This document shows positions 35,009 through 44,210 of a stretch of DNA of 48,649 nt, piece by piece. The position numbers and the translations under genes are program-made. The notes beneath the pieces were generated by a model. That model was not told the DNA's origin and ran no database searches. It was given only the letters and a program-made list of their open reading frames with translations. Position 1 is the first letter of the stretch, and every line of letters begins with the position of its first letter. The stretch is from JAUIBE01 sp035267185 (GTDB lineage: Bacteria > Pseudomonadota > Gammaproteobacteria > Xanthomonadales > SZUA-36), in contig DATFLY010000034.1 in the NCBI GenBank assembly GCA_035267185.1, positions 1 through 48,649 on the forward strand, in the 5' to 3' direction.

Positions 35009-35857
35009 ATGGGTGTCAAACAGGAGTATCGGAGACTGCGACCCACTCCTGCACTGGCTGATATTGTTGAGAGCCTCTGGATTCAACACCAGTGTGAAGC
35101 GCCTGATATTCGCAAGCCCTCCACGGTGCTGCCAACCGGTACCGTGGAATTGCTGTTTCACTACGGAGACCCGATTGCTCACCTGGAACAGGACGGGCTG
35201 ATCAACATGCCTCGCTCATACGTGACCGGACAGCGCAGCTATCCGGTTCAGGTTATAGGCACGGGAAAACACCAGGCTGTCGTCGTAAGTCTCTATCCCT
35301 GGGGACTAAAGACCCTCTACCCGGCCGGTGTTGAGGCGGTTGACGGGTACGTCGACCTCAGGCTGATGGACTCGAGTGGTCACGTTGATCAACTCGAAGA
35401 ACAGTTACGTCTGGCCGGCAACGCGCGTCAGCGTATTCACCTGGTCGAGAGATTCCTGTTGGCAACCCGACGTCGCAAAGTCGACTATGAGATGGTTGCT
35501 GCATCAAAGATTCTGTCCGGAAAATCCATCAGGCAGGGAATTCAGCAGGCAACTCGGGCCCTGGAAATGTCGGAGCGACACTTTTCACGACGTTTTAAGG
35601 CTGCAGTTGGCCTTACGCCCAACCTGTATATGCGAATCATGCGTTTCCAGCATGCAATCAGCGTACGGCGAGAACTTGTGCTCCCCTGGGCATCCATTGC
35701 AGCCGATTGCGGATTCTCTGACCAGCCACACCTGGTTCGTGAATTAAAGAGATTCTCTGGTCAGGTACCGGGAAAGCTCAACCTTGACTCAGGCCCGGGT
35801 AACTCGACCTTCAACGGCAAAAATGCCTCTGAGTTTTTCGACACGGTATACGTTTAA
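35009..35857 (+). CDS. AraC-family transcriptional regulator (DUF6597-type sensor)
   Basis: From the ATG at 35009 the protein is 282 residues; a TTG at 34976 is an alternative. The C-terminal 100 residues form the two-helix-turn-helix AraC domain (ALEMSERHFSRRFKAAVGLTP and DCGFSDQPHLVRELKRFSG). The N-terminal part (WIQHQCEAP, VLPTGTVELLFHYGDP) fits the DUF6597 sensor domain of AraC proteins. It probably controls the divergent MBL gene; its ligand is unknown. Confidence 0.9.
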   Translation: MGVKQEYRRLRPTPALADIVESLWIQHQCEAPDIRKPSTVLPTGTVELLFHYGDPIAHLEQDGLINMPRSYVTGQRSYPVQVIGTGKHQAVVVSLYPWGLKTLYPAGVEAVDGYVDLRLMDSSGHVDQLEEQLRLAGNARQRIHLVERFLLATRRRKVDYEMVAASKILSGKSIRQGIQQATRALEMSERHFSRRFKAAVGLTPNLYMRIMRFQHAISVRRELVLPWASIAADCGFSDQPHLVRELKRFSGQVPGKLNLDSGPGNSTFNGKNASEFFDTVYV

Positions 35858-36061
35858 GTCCAGCAATATTCTGCTCCGATGACCAACCGTTTTTCAGCTG
35901 GTTACAGGAAATCGCGAACCATTTAATCACGCAATGCATGCCATCAATTGACCGCCATCATCAAATACGGCCACGTAACTGTCATCTGTTTGTAACCATT
36001 CAGGGAGAAATCCCGTCAAACGTTTTTTCCGGCCAATAGACATGTGAAAGCCCTGACAACC

Positions 36062-37381
36062 ATGAGCACAAATAGAACAACACACTTTGCGCATCTACTC
36101 TTTCTCCTGATATCCACCCCGCTGTTTGCCAATCAAAATTGGTCGGATGATATTCAGTATTTCCGTGAAACCGTTTTTGAAGCAGATTTAAGTTTCTCAG
36201 ACACTGAAAGAGCCAATGCCAAAATGCTCCTGGACCGACTGGAAAATTCCTACCAGGAGATGAGCGAAGCGAGTGTTGAGCTTGCATTGGCAGAGATCAT
36301 GGCCGTTTCGAACAACGGTCACAGCTTTCTGATGACAGGCGGATGGACCCACAGGTACCCGAGAATTCCGGTCCAGTTCCGGGTTTTTGCCGACGGTATC
36401 TTTATCATCTCTGCCAATGAGGAATTTGAAAGCCTGGTTGGCAGGAAGCTTCTGGGAATTGAAGGCAATTCGGTTGAGAAACTGCAGGAGACCTGGTCGA
36501 AATACCAGGGTGGCCTGTCAGGCTGGAGAAACCTGTATCTACCCTACTTTCTTGAGACTCCGGCAATCCTTCATGCTGCAGGCATTGCCGCAGAGCCATC
36601 TTCGCTGGTACTGGAACTTGCAACCAATCATGACGAGCCAGAACAGCTGGAAATCCTCGCCACTGATGACTTACCACCACTTGAAGGCATGGACCAGTAC
36701 ATTGCACCATCGCAGTTACTGGTTGTATCCAGTCAAAAACCAAACAGCGAATTGCCGCTCTACCTGCAATCACCCGGGCAGGCTTTCCGTTTCGAAATGC
36801 TGGAAAACCCCAAAACCGCGTACATCCAGTTCAAGGCCAATGTGGATTTCACAGGAAACCAGGACATTGATGCTTTCCTTGATTCGGTCTTTGGCGCACT
36901 GCGCAACTCGCGTCCGCAATACGTGATTCTCGACCAGCGATTTAATTTCGGCGGAGACCTCAACATCACCCGTGAACTGATGCAGAAAATCCCGGAATTC
37001 CTTGGTGTCGACGGTAAAATCTACATCGTTACTTCAGGCAGGACTTTCTCAGCAGGCATTTCAAGTGCCGGATACATCAAGCAATCTGCAGGAGCGCAGG
37101 CCGTCATAGTCGGCGAGCCCATTGGTGACGAGCTGGAATTCTGGGCGGAAGGCGAACTTGAGGTTCTCCCCGATTCAGGTGTTACTTTCCTGATAGGCAC
37201 CGAACGGCACAATTACCTGACTGGCTGCCCGGAAGACGACTGTCACGGAAGCATCCAACGTCACCCGATCCGGGTTGATTCACTTCAGCCTGACTTGCCT
37301 GCTCCGCTCACATATGCTGACTGGGAAAACGGAACCGACCCGGCGCTGGAAGCAATAGAAACAGAAATCAAGTCCCTCTGA
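36062..37381 (+). CDS. Exported S41-family-like serine peptidase
   Basis: The 439-residue protein (ATG at 36062; a GTG at 36044 adds six) has a signal peptide ending near LFA-NQN. The C-terminal half has S41 tail-specific protease features: DQRFNFGGDL, and GRTFSAGISSAGYIK with the likely nucleophile Ser and a following Lys. The helical N-terminal part (about residues 20-90) resembles the S41 N-terminal domain. There is no clear PDZ domain. It probably degrades peptides in the periplasm. Confidence 0.82.
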   Translation: MSTNRTTHFAHLLFLLISTPLFANQNWSDDIQYFRETVFEADLSFSDTERANAKMLLDRLENSYQEMSEASVELALAEIMAVSNNGHSFLMTGGWTHRYPRIPVQFRVFADGIFIISANEEFESLVGRKLLGIEGNSVEKLQETWSKYQGGLSGWRNLYLPYFLETPAILHAAGIAAEPSSLVLELATNHDEPEQLEILATDDLPPLEGMDQYIAPSQLLVVSSQKPNSELPLYLQSPGQAFRFEMLENPKTAYIQFKANVDFTGNQDIDAFLDSVFGALRNSRPQYVILDQRFNFGGDLNITRELMQKIPEFLGVDGKIYIVTSGRTFSAGISSAGYIKQSAGAQAVIVGEPIGDELEFWAEGELEVLPDSGVTFLIGTERHNYLTGCPEDDCHGSIQRHPIRVDSLQPDLPAPLTYADWENGTDPALEAIETEIKSL

Positions 37382-37387
37382 CCCTAA

Positions 37388-38845
37388 TCATCTGAGGCCA
37401 AGGAACTCCTGAATCCGTTGCTGTTGATAGTCGTAAAACGGATTGGACCGTTGCCTCAACATCGCTGCAGGCGTCACCAGCAGCGTCCCTCTTTCACCGC
37501 GAAACGCCAGGTTCCCTAGCGTAATGCCTGCGTCGGAAACACCGCTCTGACGGCCATAGAGGGGATCATCCGCAGGAAAAGGTAAGGCTACGTGGCTCAG
37601 CGAAAATACGTCCTCTGGCCAGGCGACCCCCAGTGGTTCTTCCCCAAACGAGCTGGAACCCGCTGGCCAGTCTCGCGCCACAATGAATCGGCTGTTTGAA
37701 TTCACGTTCGTCAGAATGCTAAGTGAAAAGTTTCGAGGTATTTTTTTCTGTACCGCATCGATGAGTGCCTGAGGTGCCATGTCGTAAAGCGCTCTGATAC
37801 CCACCATGCGATTGACGTCGTAAATCACCAGCTCATGGTCTCCCCGTTCCAGGCGGTCAAACAGATGATTGACCAGGTCTGTCGCACGCACGGTGGCATC
37901 GACAACCGATGAAAAGGCAAGAATAGGTGGCAGCAGTGCCAGCAGATTCTCTTCATCCAGAACATCCAGTTGGCGCTGAATTTCGACCGTGATCCGGTAA
38001 GAAACATCACCTGCATTGACCGCGAATGAACCATACTTGAATGGGTCATATTCCGGCAGAATTTCATTCCAGGCCACTTTGTCGAGACCGAGAAGGTACC
38101 CCAGCCTTGCCTGCCAGACAGCAAATGCCGCCAGCGATGTCACGCCAATCTGAGGTGACAGCAAAACGATGCGATCAACTTTTGGCAGTTGTTCGTTTTC
38201 AACAGACGAAAGCGCATAGTTGACCGCCAGGGCAGCACCATTTGAATAGCCCACAATATGAATTGGCACACCTGGAAATCGACCCGAAAGATCGACCATG
38301 GCAAGCCTGACCGCCGCTGCCATGTCTCGCCAATGAACCGGGACAAGCGCCGATGGTGATGTTCCGTGGCCTGGAACCCTCAGTCCAAGCACTTGAGCAC
38401 CAGCCTCATGAAGATCCATCCCAATGCTTCGCATGCTGTAAGGCGAGTCGGAGAGCCCATGAATCAACAGCACGACGGCGGTCGGTGCATCACTAGGAAA
38501 CTCGAACGTCCTGTTCCAGTTGGTGGACCAGCGATTCGGGTCGGTCAGGCTGCCTCGCTTGAATCTGTTGGACAGATCATCCTCTGCCGCGCCGGTTTTG
38601 TCATACACCAGCCGATCGAGCTGTCCGAAAAGACGGTCTTCCAGCCTCAGGTAGCTTTCAAGATCGTGAATGTCTGACTCAGCGGTGAACTCTTCATCCA
38701 GGTCGGCAGTGTGCCAGGGCTCAAGGTCGGGGCGCTTCTCGAGTGTCACCAGAAACACAACCGTCATGGTGACGAATGCACCCAGGAGACCATAGCCGAA
38801 AAAAAGCAGGATATGACGAAGCAATGCCCGTGGATTGAAAAACAT
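37388..38845 (-). CDS. Membrane-anchored alpha/beta hydrolase
   Basis: From the ATG at 38845 the protein is 485 residues (a TTG at 38875 adds ten). A single N-terminal membrane segment (about residues 13-33) anchors it. The hydrolase domain has LLIHGLSDSP (oxyanion region) and the nucleophile motif GYSNG at 199-203 (Ser201). The function may be esterase, lipase or thioesterase. It ends six bases after the stop of the S41 gene, convergent with it. Confidence 0.82.
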   Translation of the reverse strand: MFFNPRALLRHILLFFGYGLLGAFVTMTVVFLVTLEKRPDLEPWHTADLDEEFTAESDIHDLESYLRLEDRLFGQLDRLVYDKTGAAEDDLSNRFKRGSLTDPNRWSTNWNRTFEFPSDAPTAVVLLIHGLSDSPYSMRSIGMDLHEAGAQVLGLRVPGHGTSPSALVPVHWRDMAAAVRLAMVDLSGRFPGVPIHIVGYSNGAALAVNYALSSVENEQLPKVDRIVLLSPQIGVTSLAAFAVWQARLGYLLGLDKVAWNEILPEYDPFKYGSFAVNAGDVSYRITVEIQRQLDVLDEENLLALLPPILAFSSVVDATVRATDLVNHLFDRLERGDHELVIYDVNRMVGIRALYDMAPQALIDAVQKKIPRNFSLSILTNVNSNSRFIVARDWPAGSSSFGEEPLGVAWPEDVFSLSHVALPFPADDPLYGRQSGVSDAGITLGNLAFRGERGTLLVTPAAMLRQRSNPFYDYQQQRIQEFLGLR

Positions 38846-38949
38846 TCTACTGAAACTCGTATGTAATCCCTTCAATTGAGTAAGATACCAGTTCCGAAAC
38901 CGGTATGACCCAATACCGTGTGGATATGCGTTGAATTAGGGAGTAGCAA

Positions 38950-39150
38950 ATGAAAAACACAAAAATAATTGGCATCGTTCTGCTTGTCGTGGGTGCGATA
39001 CTTTTGTATTTTGGCTTTAATGCCACCCAGTCTGCTACCGAAGAAATCGGTGAAGCGCTGACTGGCAAGTACACAGATGAAACCATGCTCTTCCTGATCG
39101 GCGGTGGGGTCGCTGCAATTCTGGGTTTGTTCCTGATGATTAAAAAATAG
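38950..39150 (+). CDS. DUF3185-family small membrane protein
   Basis: A 66-residue protein with two membrane helices (residues 5-24 and 44-63) separated by a loop carrying EEIGEALTGKYTDET. This matches the DUF3185 pattern. GGGAG lies before the ATG. The role is unknown; such proteins are often induced by stress. The hairpin at 39183-39223 could terminate it. Confidence 0.85.
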   Translation: MKNTKIIGIVLLVVGAILLYFGFNATQSATEEIGEALTGKYTDETMLFLIGGGVAAILGLFLMIKK

Positions 39151-39182
39151 TTCTTTTAATGAAGGATTTTACGGGGACGACA

Positions 39183-39223
39183 AAACGCCGGACTATTGCG
39201 AATATGGCCATGGTCCGGCGTTT
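39183..39223. terminator. 11-bp inverted repeat between convergent genes
   Basis: AAACGCCGGAC at 39183-39193 pairs perfectly with 39213-39223 across a 19-base loop. It sits between the convergent DUF3185 and LamG-like genes and ends in TTT on both strands, so it may act as a bidirectional terminator. Confidence 0.5.
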
Positions 39224-39255
39224 CGAATTCAAACGAACGGTTTCTTGCTCAAATT

Positions 39256-40407
39256 TCAGGGACGGATAACCAAACCCTCGCGGTTATTGAGTTGTCCCAG
39301 AAAGCCCCACCCACCGAAGCTTTCTGATACCGCCGCAATGATTTCGTTGTCACCGGCATCCAGGTGCAAAATCACAGCATCATGTAAGCCAACTGTTCCA
39401 AGGAAGCGGTGGTCCCGGCTGCGCCACTGCGAGTTTCCATAAAACTGTTGACTGCCATTGACATAGACACGAACACGGTCGCTGTAACCGAAATCCATCT
39501 GGCGGGTTGTTGGTGTTTGCGAATTTACATTAATTCTGACCAGTACAGTTTGTTGCTCGGGTGCGATTTGCGTGTACCGGGCGATGTTGAGAACACCGTT
39601 GTCTTCTACTTTTGCATCTCTCCAGGTCACCGAATCCAGCAGGGATTGATCCAGAATAAAATGGTCTGCTAAAAGCGATTCACTGAAAGGCGATGATACT
39701 TGCCAGGTTTTGACCACCGTATCCGGCACTTTGGGCTCTTCACGAGGCTCACCTTTAACGCCCTCTCCGGCATTGAGGGGTCGCACAAGGATTTGTGAAA
39801 AATAGGCACCGGTGATCATGTTGGGCCTTTCAAAGGCGTAAAAGGTGACGTTTCCCTCATCGTTGTCGGTTCGCAAGTGTGCAATATGCAAAGCCGGGTT
39901 GATCATGTCGCGAACAAAAATATCAGCTTTGTCATTCTCAACCACGATCCGAATGGGTATCCACTGGTTGGTCCCGAGCTCAACAGCGGTTGCATCATTG
40001 GGTCCGGCATGAAGCTGCCATGAAGCCAGTCCGTTCAACTGGGCCAGATATTGTGTCGAGTCCGGTCGACCAGACTGATGAAAACGAACATAGAACTGTT
40101 CGCCGTTGCCATTGGCATCGTCCCTGAAATTCACGCCAACAAATCCACTGGCCTGTTCGGCTGCAAGATCAAACTCGATCACACCTTCAGAGAAATCCCG
40201 GCCCAGCAGGGTGAGTTGTGCTCTTTCAAGAAACATGGCCTGGCGGCCAAGGAACGCCTTCTCGCGAGCCTCACCATACTCTTCAAGTTTCCAGTTTTCC
40301 CCGGCAAACTCAATTTCACTGGTTTTTGGTTCCGTCTGCGCCCGGGCCGTGTTCATCCCCAGGATGACCAGGCACATAAGTCCCATGATCATGATGATTC
40401 TTTTCAT
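39256..40407 (-). CDS. Exported LamG/DUF1080-like two-domain beta-sandwich protein
   Basis: From the ATG at 40407, set by GGAG six bases upstream, it is 383 residues with a signal peptide (cleavage near ARA-QTE). The first domain (about 30-205) resembles concanavalin-like LamG or DUF1080 folds (RDFSEGVIEFDLAA, GVNFRDDANGNGEQFYVRFH). The second (about 235-383) is a beta-sandwich with YSDRVRVYVNG and GDNEIIAAVSESFGGWGF, as in carbohydrate-binding modules. There is no clear catalytic residue. It may bind glycans outside the cell. Confidence 0.75.
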   Translation of the reverse strand: MKRIIMIMGLMCLVILGMNTARAQTEPKTSEIEFAGENWKLEEYGEAREKAFLGRQAMFLERAQLTLLGRDFSEGVIEFDLAAEQASGFVGVNFRDDANGNGEQFYVRFHQSGRPDSTQYLAQLNGLASWQLHAGPNDATAVELGTNQWIPIRIVVENDKADIFVRDMINPALHIAHLRTDNDEGNVTFYAFERPNMITGAYFSQILVRPLNAGEGVKGEPREEPKVPDTVVKTWQVSSPFSESLLADHFILDQSLLDSVTWRDAKVEDNGVLNIARYTQIAPEQQTVLVRINVNSQTPTTRQMDFGYSDRVRVYVNGSQQFYGNSQWRSRDHRFLGTVGLHDAVILHLDAGDNEIIAAVSESFGGWGFLGQLNNREGLVIRP

Positions 40408-40515
40408 GACAGTCTCCACACTAAAATGAATCGGCATGGTGGTGAGCCGACATGATTGATACAACCGGATTGCGACGGACCGGACACCACCGGGGGCTGA
40501 AGCGATACCACCAGG

Positions 40516-42606
40516 TCAGTCAGAGCGATCAGGATCCTGTCTGGCCAGAAACAGATCTGTCTCGGCCCGATCAGTCTTTGAAACAAGAATGGAGCGACCA
40601 TCCGGGTGAACAGAAATGGAGGGTCCCAGGCTGTTCGCAAACACATCGCTGACCTGCTCAACGGTCTCCTGATCGGGATGAAAACGATGGATACCGTCCG
40701 CTAAAACGTAATAGATCCAACCCTCGTGAATGGTCCAGTCTTCACCTGCCCATGTCGGAAATTCTGAAAGGACGAGTGTCGATTCACCCACCTTTTCAAC
40801 AGGCTGGCGCCAGAGTCCGGGTTCATGATAACGCGTGAAATAAAGGAACCCATCCTCACTAATCTCATAATGATTTAGCGGTCCTTCCAGGACCAACTCG
40901 TGCCCGACCGTTCCATCGGCGCCTGTTCGCCACAATTCAGACCCTTCAATTTCGCCACCGGCAAGGTAATAAATCCAGTCCTGATCGGGAGACTGAGTTG
41001 GTGCATATGGATGCCCGCCGGGCGTTTCCAGCACTACCACTTCCCGCCGATTCAGGGCAATACGCACAATCTGCTGAAGCCCGGAACGATATTCTGTGGC
41101 AAACAAGGCACTGCCATCTCTCATCCAGTGCGGACCGACTGCCCTGCCCTCGTCCGGCGCATAGACCATTCGTACACGCGAACCATCAGAGGAAGCAATC
41201 CAGATTCCACCGTCACCTGTACGGTTGGATGAGAAAGCGATTTCACTTCCATCCGGGGACCACCTTGGCATTGAGTCATACTTGGTGGAAGCGATCAGCG
41301 GACCGGATTCCAGCTGTCCTGTCACTGTATCGAGTTTCCAGATGTTTGCCTCGTACTGCGCAACCTGGAACAAAACGGCCCCGGAATCAGCCACGGAAGG
41401 AACCTGGGCATCCCGGGCACCCAGCAACTCCATCTCGCCATCCAGGTTAATTCGCCAGAGAGCACGATGGCCACTGCGATCGGAATCAAAAATGATTGAC
41501 TCACCATCGGGCCACCAATCATGACCCGATGTAAACTGCCCATCGTTTGTCAGTTGGCGCGGCCTTGCAATCGGGTCCGACAGGTCTATGATCCATAGTT
41601 CCCTGACGGCCCGCGTGCCCCTGGAGAAACTCAGCCACTTACCATCCGGACTGAAACGCGGGCTTTGGTCAGACTGATAGGTATCGGCCAGGTGCGTCAC
41701 GGGAAAAACCCTGCCATCTGAGACCCGCATCCTGTTCAATATATTGGCACCAGTTTCCGGATCGAGAGCTGGGAATGCCAGCCACAGGCCATCGTCGGAC
41801 CAGTCAAGTGATCTTAGTGCCGTCAGTCGGTAACAGCTGCCAAGATCAATTGCAGATTCCTCGACAATTTCAGCCGATGCTGCAACAGGCCACAAAAGTA
41901 TCCGACACTCATCACCGCGACCGGCCAGGGTGGCGACCAGATCGGCATCGGGTGAAAATGCCGGAGAATAAAGGCCTTCATCGTGTGTGATAAAACGTGT
42001 CTGCTCAGGTGCGGCTGTCGGAAAAAGCTGAATCGCAGCTTTCTCATCCATGGACACCACCTGCGCTACCCACTGACCACCTGAAGAAATCTGGGGATGC
42101 CACTCCAATCCCGGGTCTGATGTCAGTCGCTCTGCGGTGGAAAGCACATCAATCACTGCCTCCTGGCCTGGCGACTTCCATAGAAATATCAGCAGAAGCG
42201 TGATCGCCACGCCGATCCCACCGATTATCAGGTGTCGAATTGCCCTTGAAGGGCCCGGCTTGGCAACGACCGGCACCTGGTTGGCAGGCCCGGTTTTTGC
42301 GATCAGGCGATATCCTTTCTTGGGCACGGTCTTTATGAACTCAGGTGATCGAGCACTATCCCCGAGCAAACCCCGAAGTTCATTAACAGCCCTGGAAAGG
42401 GCTTCTTCATTCACATATCCGCGAGGCCAGATCGCTTCGATTAATGATTCACGACTGACCGTGCTGCCAGCATGATCCGCTAACAACTGCAACAAGTGCA
42501 TCAGGCGCGGCGGCACCTGGGCTGTTTCGTGGCCATCCGCAATGGAACCTGCATCGGGATCCACCTGCCACCTGCCTACCTGTAATCGCCCGGTCTCTTC
42601 AGACAC
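40516..42606 (-). CDS. CadC/ToxR-like membrane transcriptional regulator with TolB-type propeller
   Basis: The GTG at 42606 with GGAG seven bases upstream gives 696 residues; a TTG at 42699 would add 31. A winged helix-turn-helix (residues 1-103; SLIEAIWPRGYVNEEALSRA, KTVPKKGYRL) is the OmpR/PhoB-type DNA-binding domain of CadC-like regulators. A single membrane helix follows at about residues 121-141. The rest is a periplasmic TolB-like propeller with repeats such as FSPDGKWLSFSRG, WWPDGESIIFDSDRSG and WSPDGSEIAFSSNRTGDGG. It is thus a one-component sensor regulator. It is divergent from the secreted propeller gene at 42786. Confidence 0.9.
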   Translation of the reverse strand: MSEETGRLQVGRWQVDPDAGSIADGHETAQVPPRLMHLLQLLADHAGSTVSRESLIEAIWPRGYVNEEALSRAVNELRGLLGDSARSPEFIKTVPKKGYRLIAKTGPANQVPVVAKPGPSRAIRHLIIGGIGVAITLLLIFLWKSPGQEAVIDVLSTAERLTSDPGLEWHPQISSGGQWVAQVVSMDEKAAIQLFPTAAPEQTRFITHDEGLYSPAFSPDADLVATLAGRGDECRILLWPVAASAEIVEESAIDLGSCYRLTALRSLDWSDDGLWLAFPALDPETGANILNRMRVSDGRVFPVTHLADTYQSDQSPRFSPDGKWLSFSRGTRAVRELWIIDLSDPIARPRQLTNDGQFTSGHDWWPDGESIIFDSDRSGHRALWRINLDGEMELLGARDAQVPSVADSGAVLFQVAQYEANIWKLDTVTGQLESGPLIASTKYDSMPRWSPDGSEIAFSSNRTGDGGIWIASSDGSRVRMVYAPDEGRAVGPHWMRDGSALFATEYRSGLQQIVRIALNRREVVVLETPGGHPYAPTQSPDQDWIYYLAGGEIEGSELWRTGADGTVGHELVLEGPLNHYEISEDGFLYFTRYHEPGLWRQPVEKVGESTLVLSEFPTWAGEDWTIHEGWIYYVLADGIHRFHPDQETVEQVSDVFANSLGPSISVHPDGRSILVSKTDRAETDLFLARQDPDRSD

Positions 42607-42613
42607 CCGGTCA

Positions 42614-42617
42614 CTCC
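42614..42617 (-). promoter_or_regulatory. GGAG ribosome binding site fixing a GTG start
   Basis: GGAG on the minus strand lies seven bases before the GTG at 42606. It favours a start next to the winged-helix domain over the TTG at 42699. Confidence 0.6.
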
Positions 42618-42785
42618 ACTTGATTTGTCGATTGCCATTCAGCCCATGCCTGACGGCCAAGTCAAGGTCTGGAAAGGTCCGGCGTCCGTATTCAACCAAT
42701 CAGGAGAAAAAATGGAGGTGAAAAACAGGCTTGTGGAGGGGCTTTCGCAGCATTGTCCGCAAACTCAGGAAAGGAGTTCATCAAA

Positions 42786-44162
42786 ATGAAAATTCGCAAC
42801 ACGCATGCTCTCTTGCTTTTACTCATATGGTCCCAGTCTGGTGTGGCACAGAATCTTGGCGATCCTGATTGCGAAACACTGTGGCTGGTTTCCAGCTACT
42901 CCACCAATGCCATCAAAGTGTTTGATGGTTGCAGTGGGGATTTCATACAGAACATAGAGGATAACGGCTGGCTCAGAGGTCCGCAGGCGATTGTCGATGA
43001 CGGCCAGGGTGGCCTGCTGGTGGTCAGCGAGGAAAACGGCCGTCTCATCAGGATTGACCAGGCGACACTGACCATCGATCGCGTCATTGCAGGCGATGAT
43101 CCTGAAACCACTGAGGTTGAAATTGCGCCACTGGACAAGCCAACCGGCCTTGCGGTTTCCAATGATGGACGAGCATTTCTCGGATCATTTACTCAAAACC
43201 AGGTGATTGAGATTGATCCCGTCAATGGAGACATCGTTGGAACCGTGATAAGCGCCAGCCAGGGCATCGAGGGCGTCGATGCTGGTATGTGGATACAGGG
43301 AAACCAATTATATGTTCCCGGATTCGACTCAAGCACCATTGTTGCAGTGAATATTGCACAAAATTCAGCTCCTCAGACCCTTGTGAGCGAAGGCAGCAAT
43401 GGCCTCAATGCTCCGAGAACCATCCTCGTCGACGATCAGGGCGATTTACTGGTCAGTAGCTGGCGTGGTAACCAGATTCTGGCTTTCGAGAGGAGCAGTG
43501 GCAATTTCAAGCGCGTGGTTGCCAGTGTCTCAAGACCCACAGGAATGGTTTTGGAATCCCCGGGCGTTCTGCTGGTGACCAGCGACCAGGTCAACGATGT
43601 CAAACGTATTCGAATCAGCGACGGCGCCGTGATTGCCACACCAGTTCCTGCCGGTGGTGGGGGAATTCGCGGCGGAACATGGATTACCGTGATCGAAAAG
43701 GTGGACGTCCCGACAGAGTCTGCTGCGATCGACAACCATGGGTTCTTTTTGATTGGCGTCGGCAACATTGTCGAACGGTCCATCAGCGTGGATTCAATGA
43801 TCTATACCACCGGCGGGCAGTGGGGCGTTGACCTCAATCCCGCCGAAATCGGAGAGCAGGTGTGGGGAACTGTTCTGATCGAATTCACTGGCTGCAACCA
43901 GGCCACCATCACTTTCGTATCAGATGAACCGGTGTTTGGCAGCGGAGAGTATGAAATTGTCCGCCTGGCCAGCAGCCCCCTTGGAGATGCATGCGAGGCA
44001 ATCGGGTTTGCGAATGTTGAAGATTTCCTGTGGATGTCAGGGCACTGGTTTGGTGGCGCGGATCGTTCAGGAGAAGGCTTTTCGATTGACGTGATCAATG
44101 GCAACCAAGTGATCGTCACCTGGTACTCCTACCTGCCGCAGGCACTTACGATGACCCAATAA
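42786..44162 (+). CDS. Exported beta-propeller protein with permuted GLNDAWF-type module
   Basis: The ATG at 42786 has AAAGGAG upstream and gives 458 residues with a signal peptide (cleavage near GVA-QNL). Residues 25-310 are a propeller of the NHL/YVTN type (GLAVSNDGRAFLGSF, ILVDDQGDLLVSSWRG). Residues about 314-458 match the recurrent module, but the halves come in swapped order: the TTGGQW, GTVLIEFTGC and GDAC part first, then SGHWFGGADRSGEGF and VTWYSY. The gene is divergent from the CadC-like regulator, 180 bases apart, and may be its target. Confidence 0.8.
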   Translation: MKIRNTHALLLLLIWSQSGVAQNLGDPDCETLWLVSSYSTNAIKVFDGCSGDFIQNIEDNGWLRGPQAIVDDGQGGLLVVSEENGRLIRIDQATLTIDRVIAGDDPETTEVEIAPLDKPTGLAVSNDGRAFLGSFTQNQVIEIDPVNGDIVGTVISASQGIEGVDAGMWIQGNQLYVPGFDSSTIVAVNIAQNSAPQTLVSEGSNGLNAPRTILVDDQGDLLVSSWRGNQILAFERSSGNFKRVVASVSRPTGMVLESPGVLLVTSDQVNDVKRIRISDGAVIATPVPAGGGGIRGGTWITVIEKVDVPTESAAIDNHGFFLIGVGNIVERSISVDSMIYTTGGQWGVDLNPAEIGEQVWGTVLIEFTGCNQATITFVSDEPVFGSGEYEIVRLASSPLGDACEAIGFANVEDFLWMSGHWFGGADRSGEGFSIDVINGNQVIVTWYSYLPQALTMTQ

Positions 44163-44210
44163 AATATCAGTTCGGTAATCCGGGCATGAATTCCGATAAA
44201 ACCAGATCTT

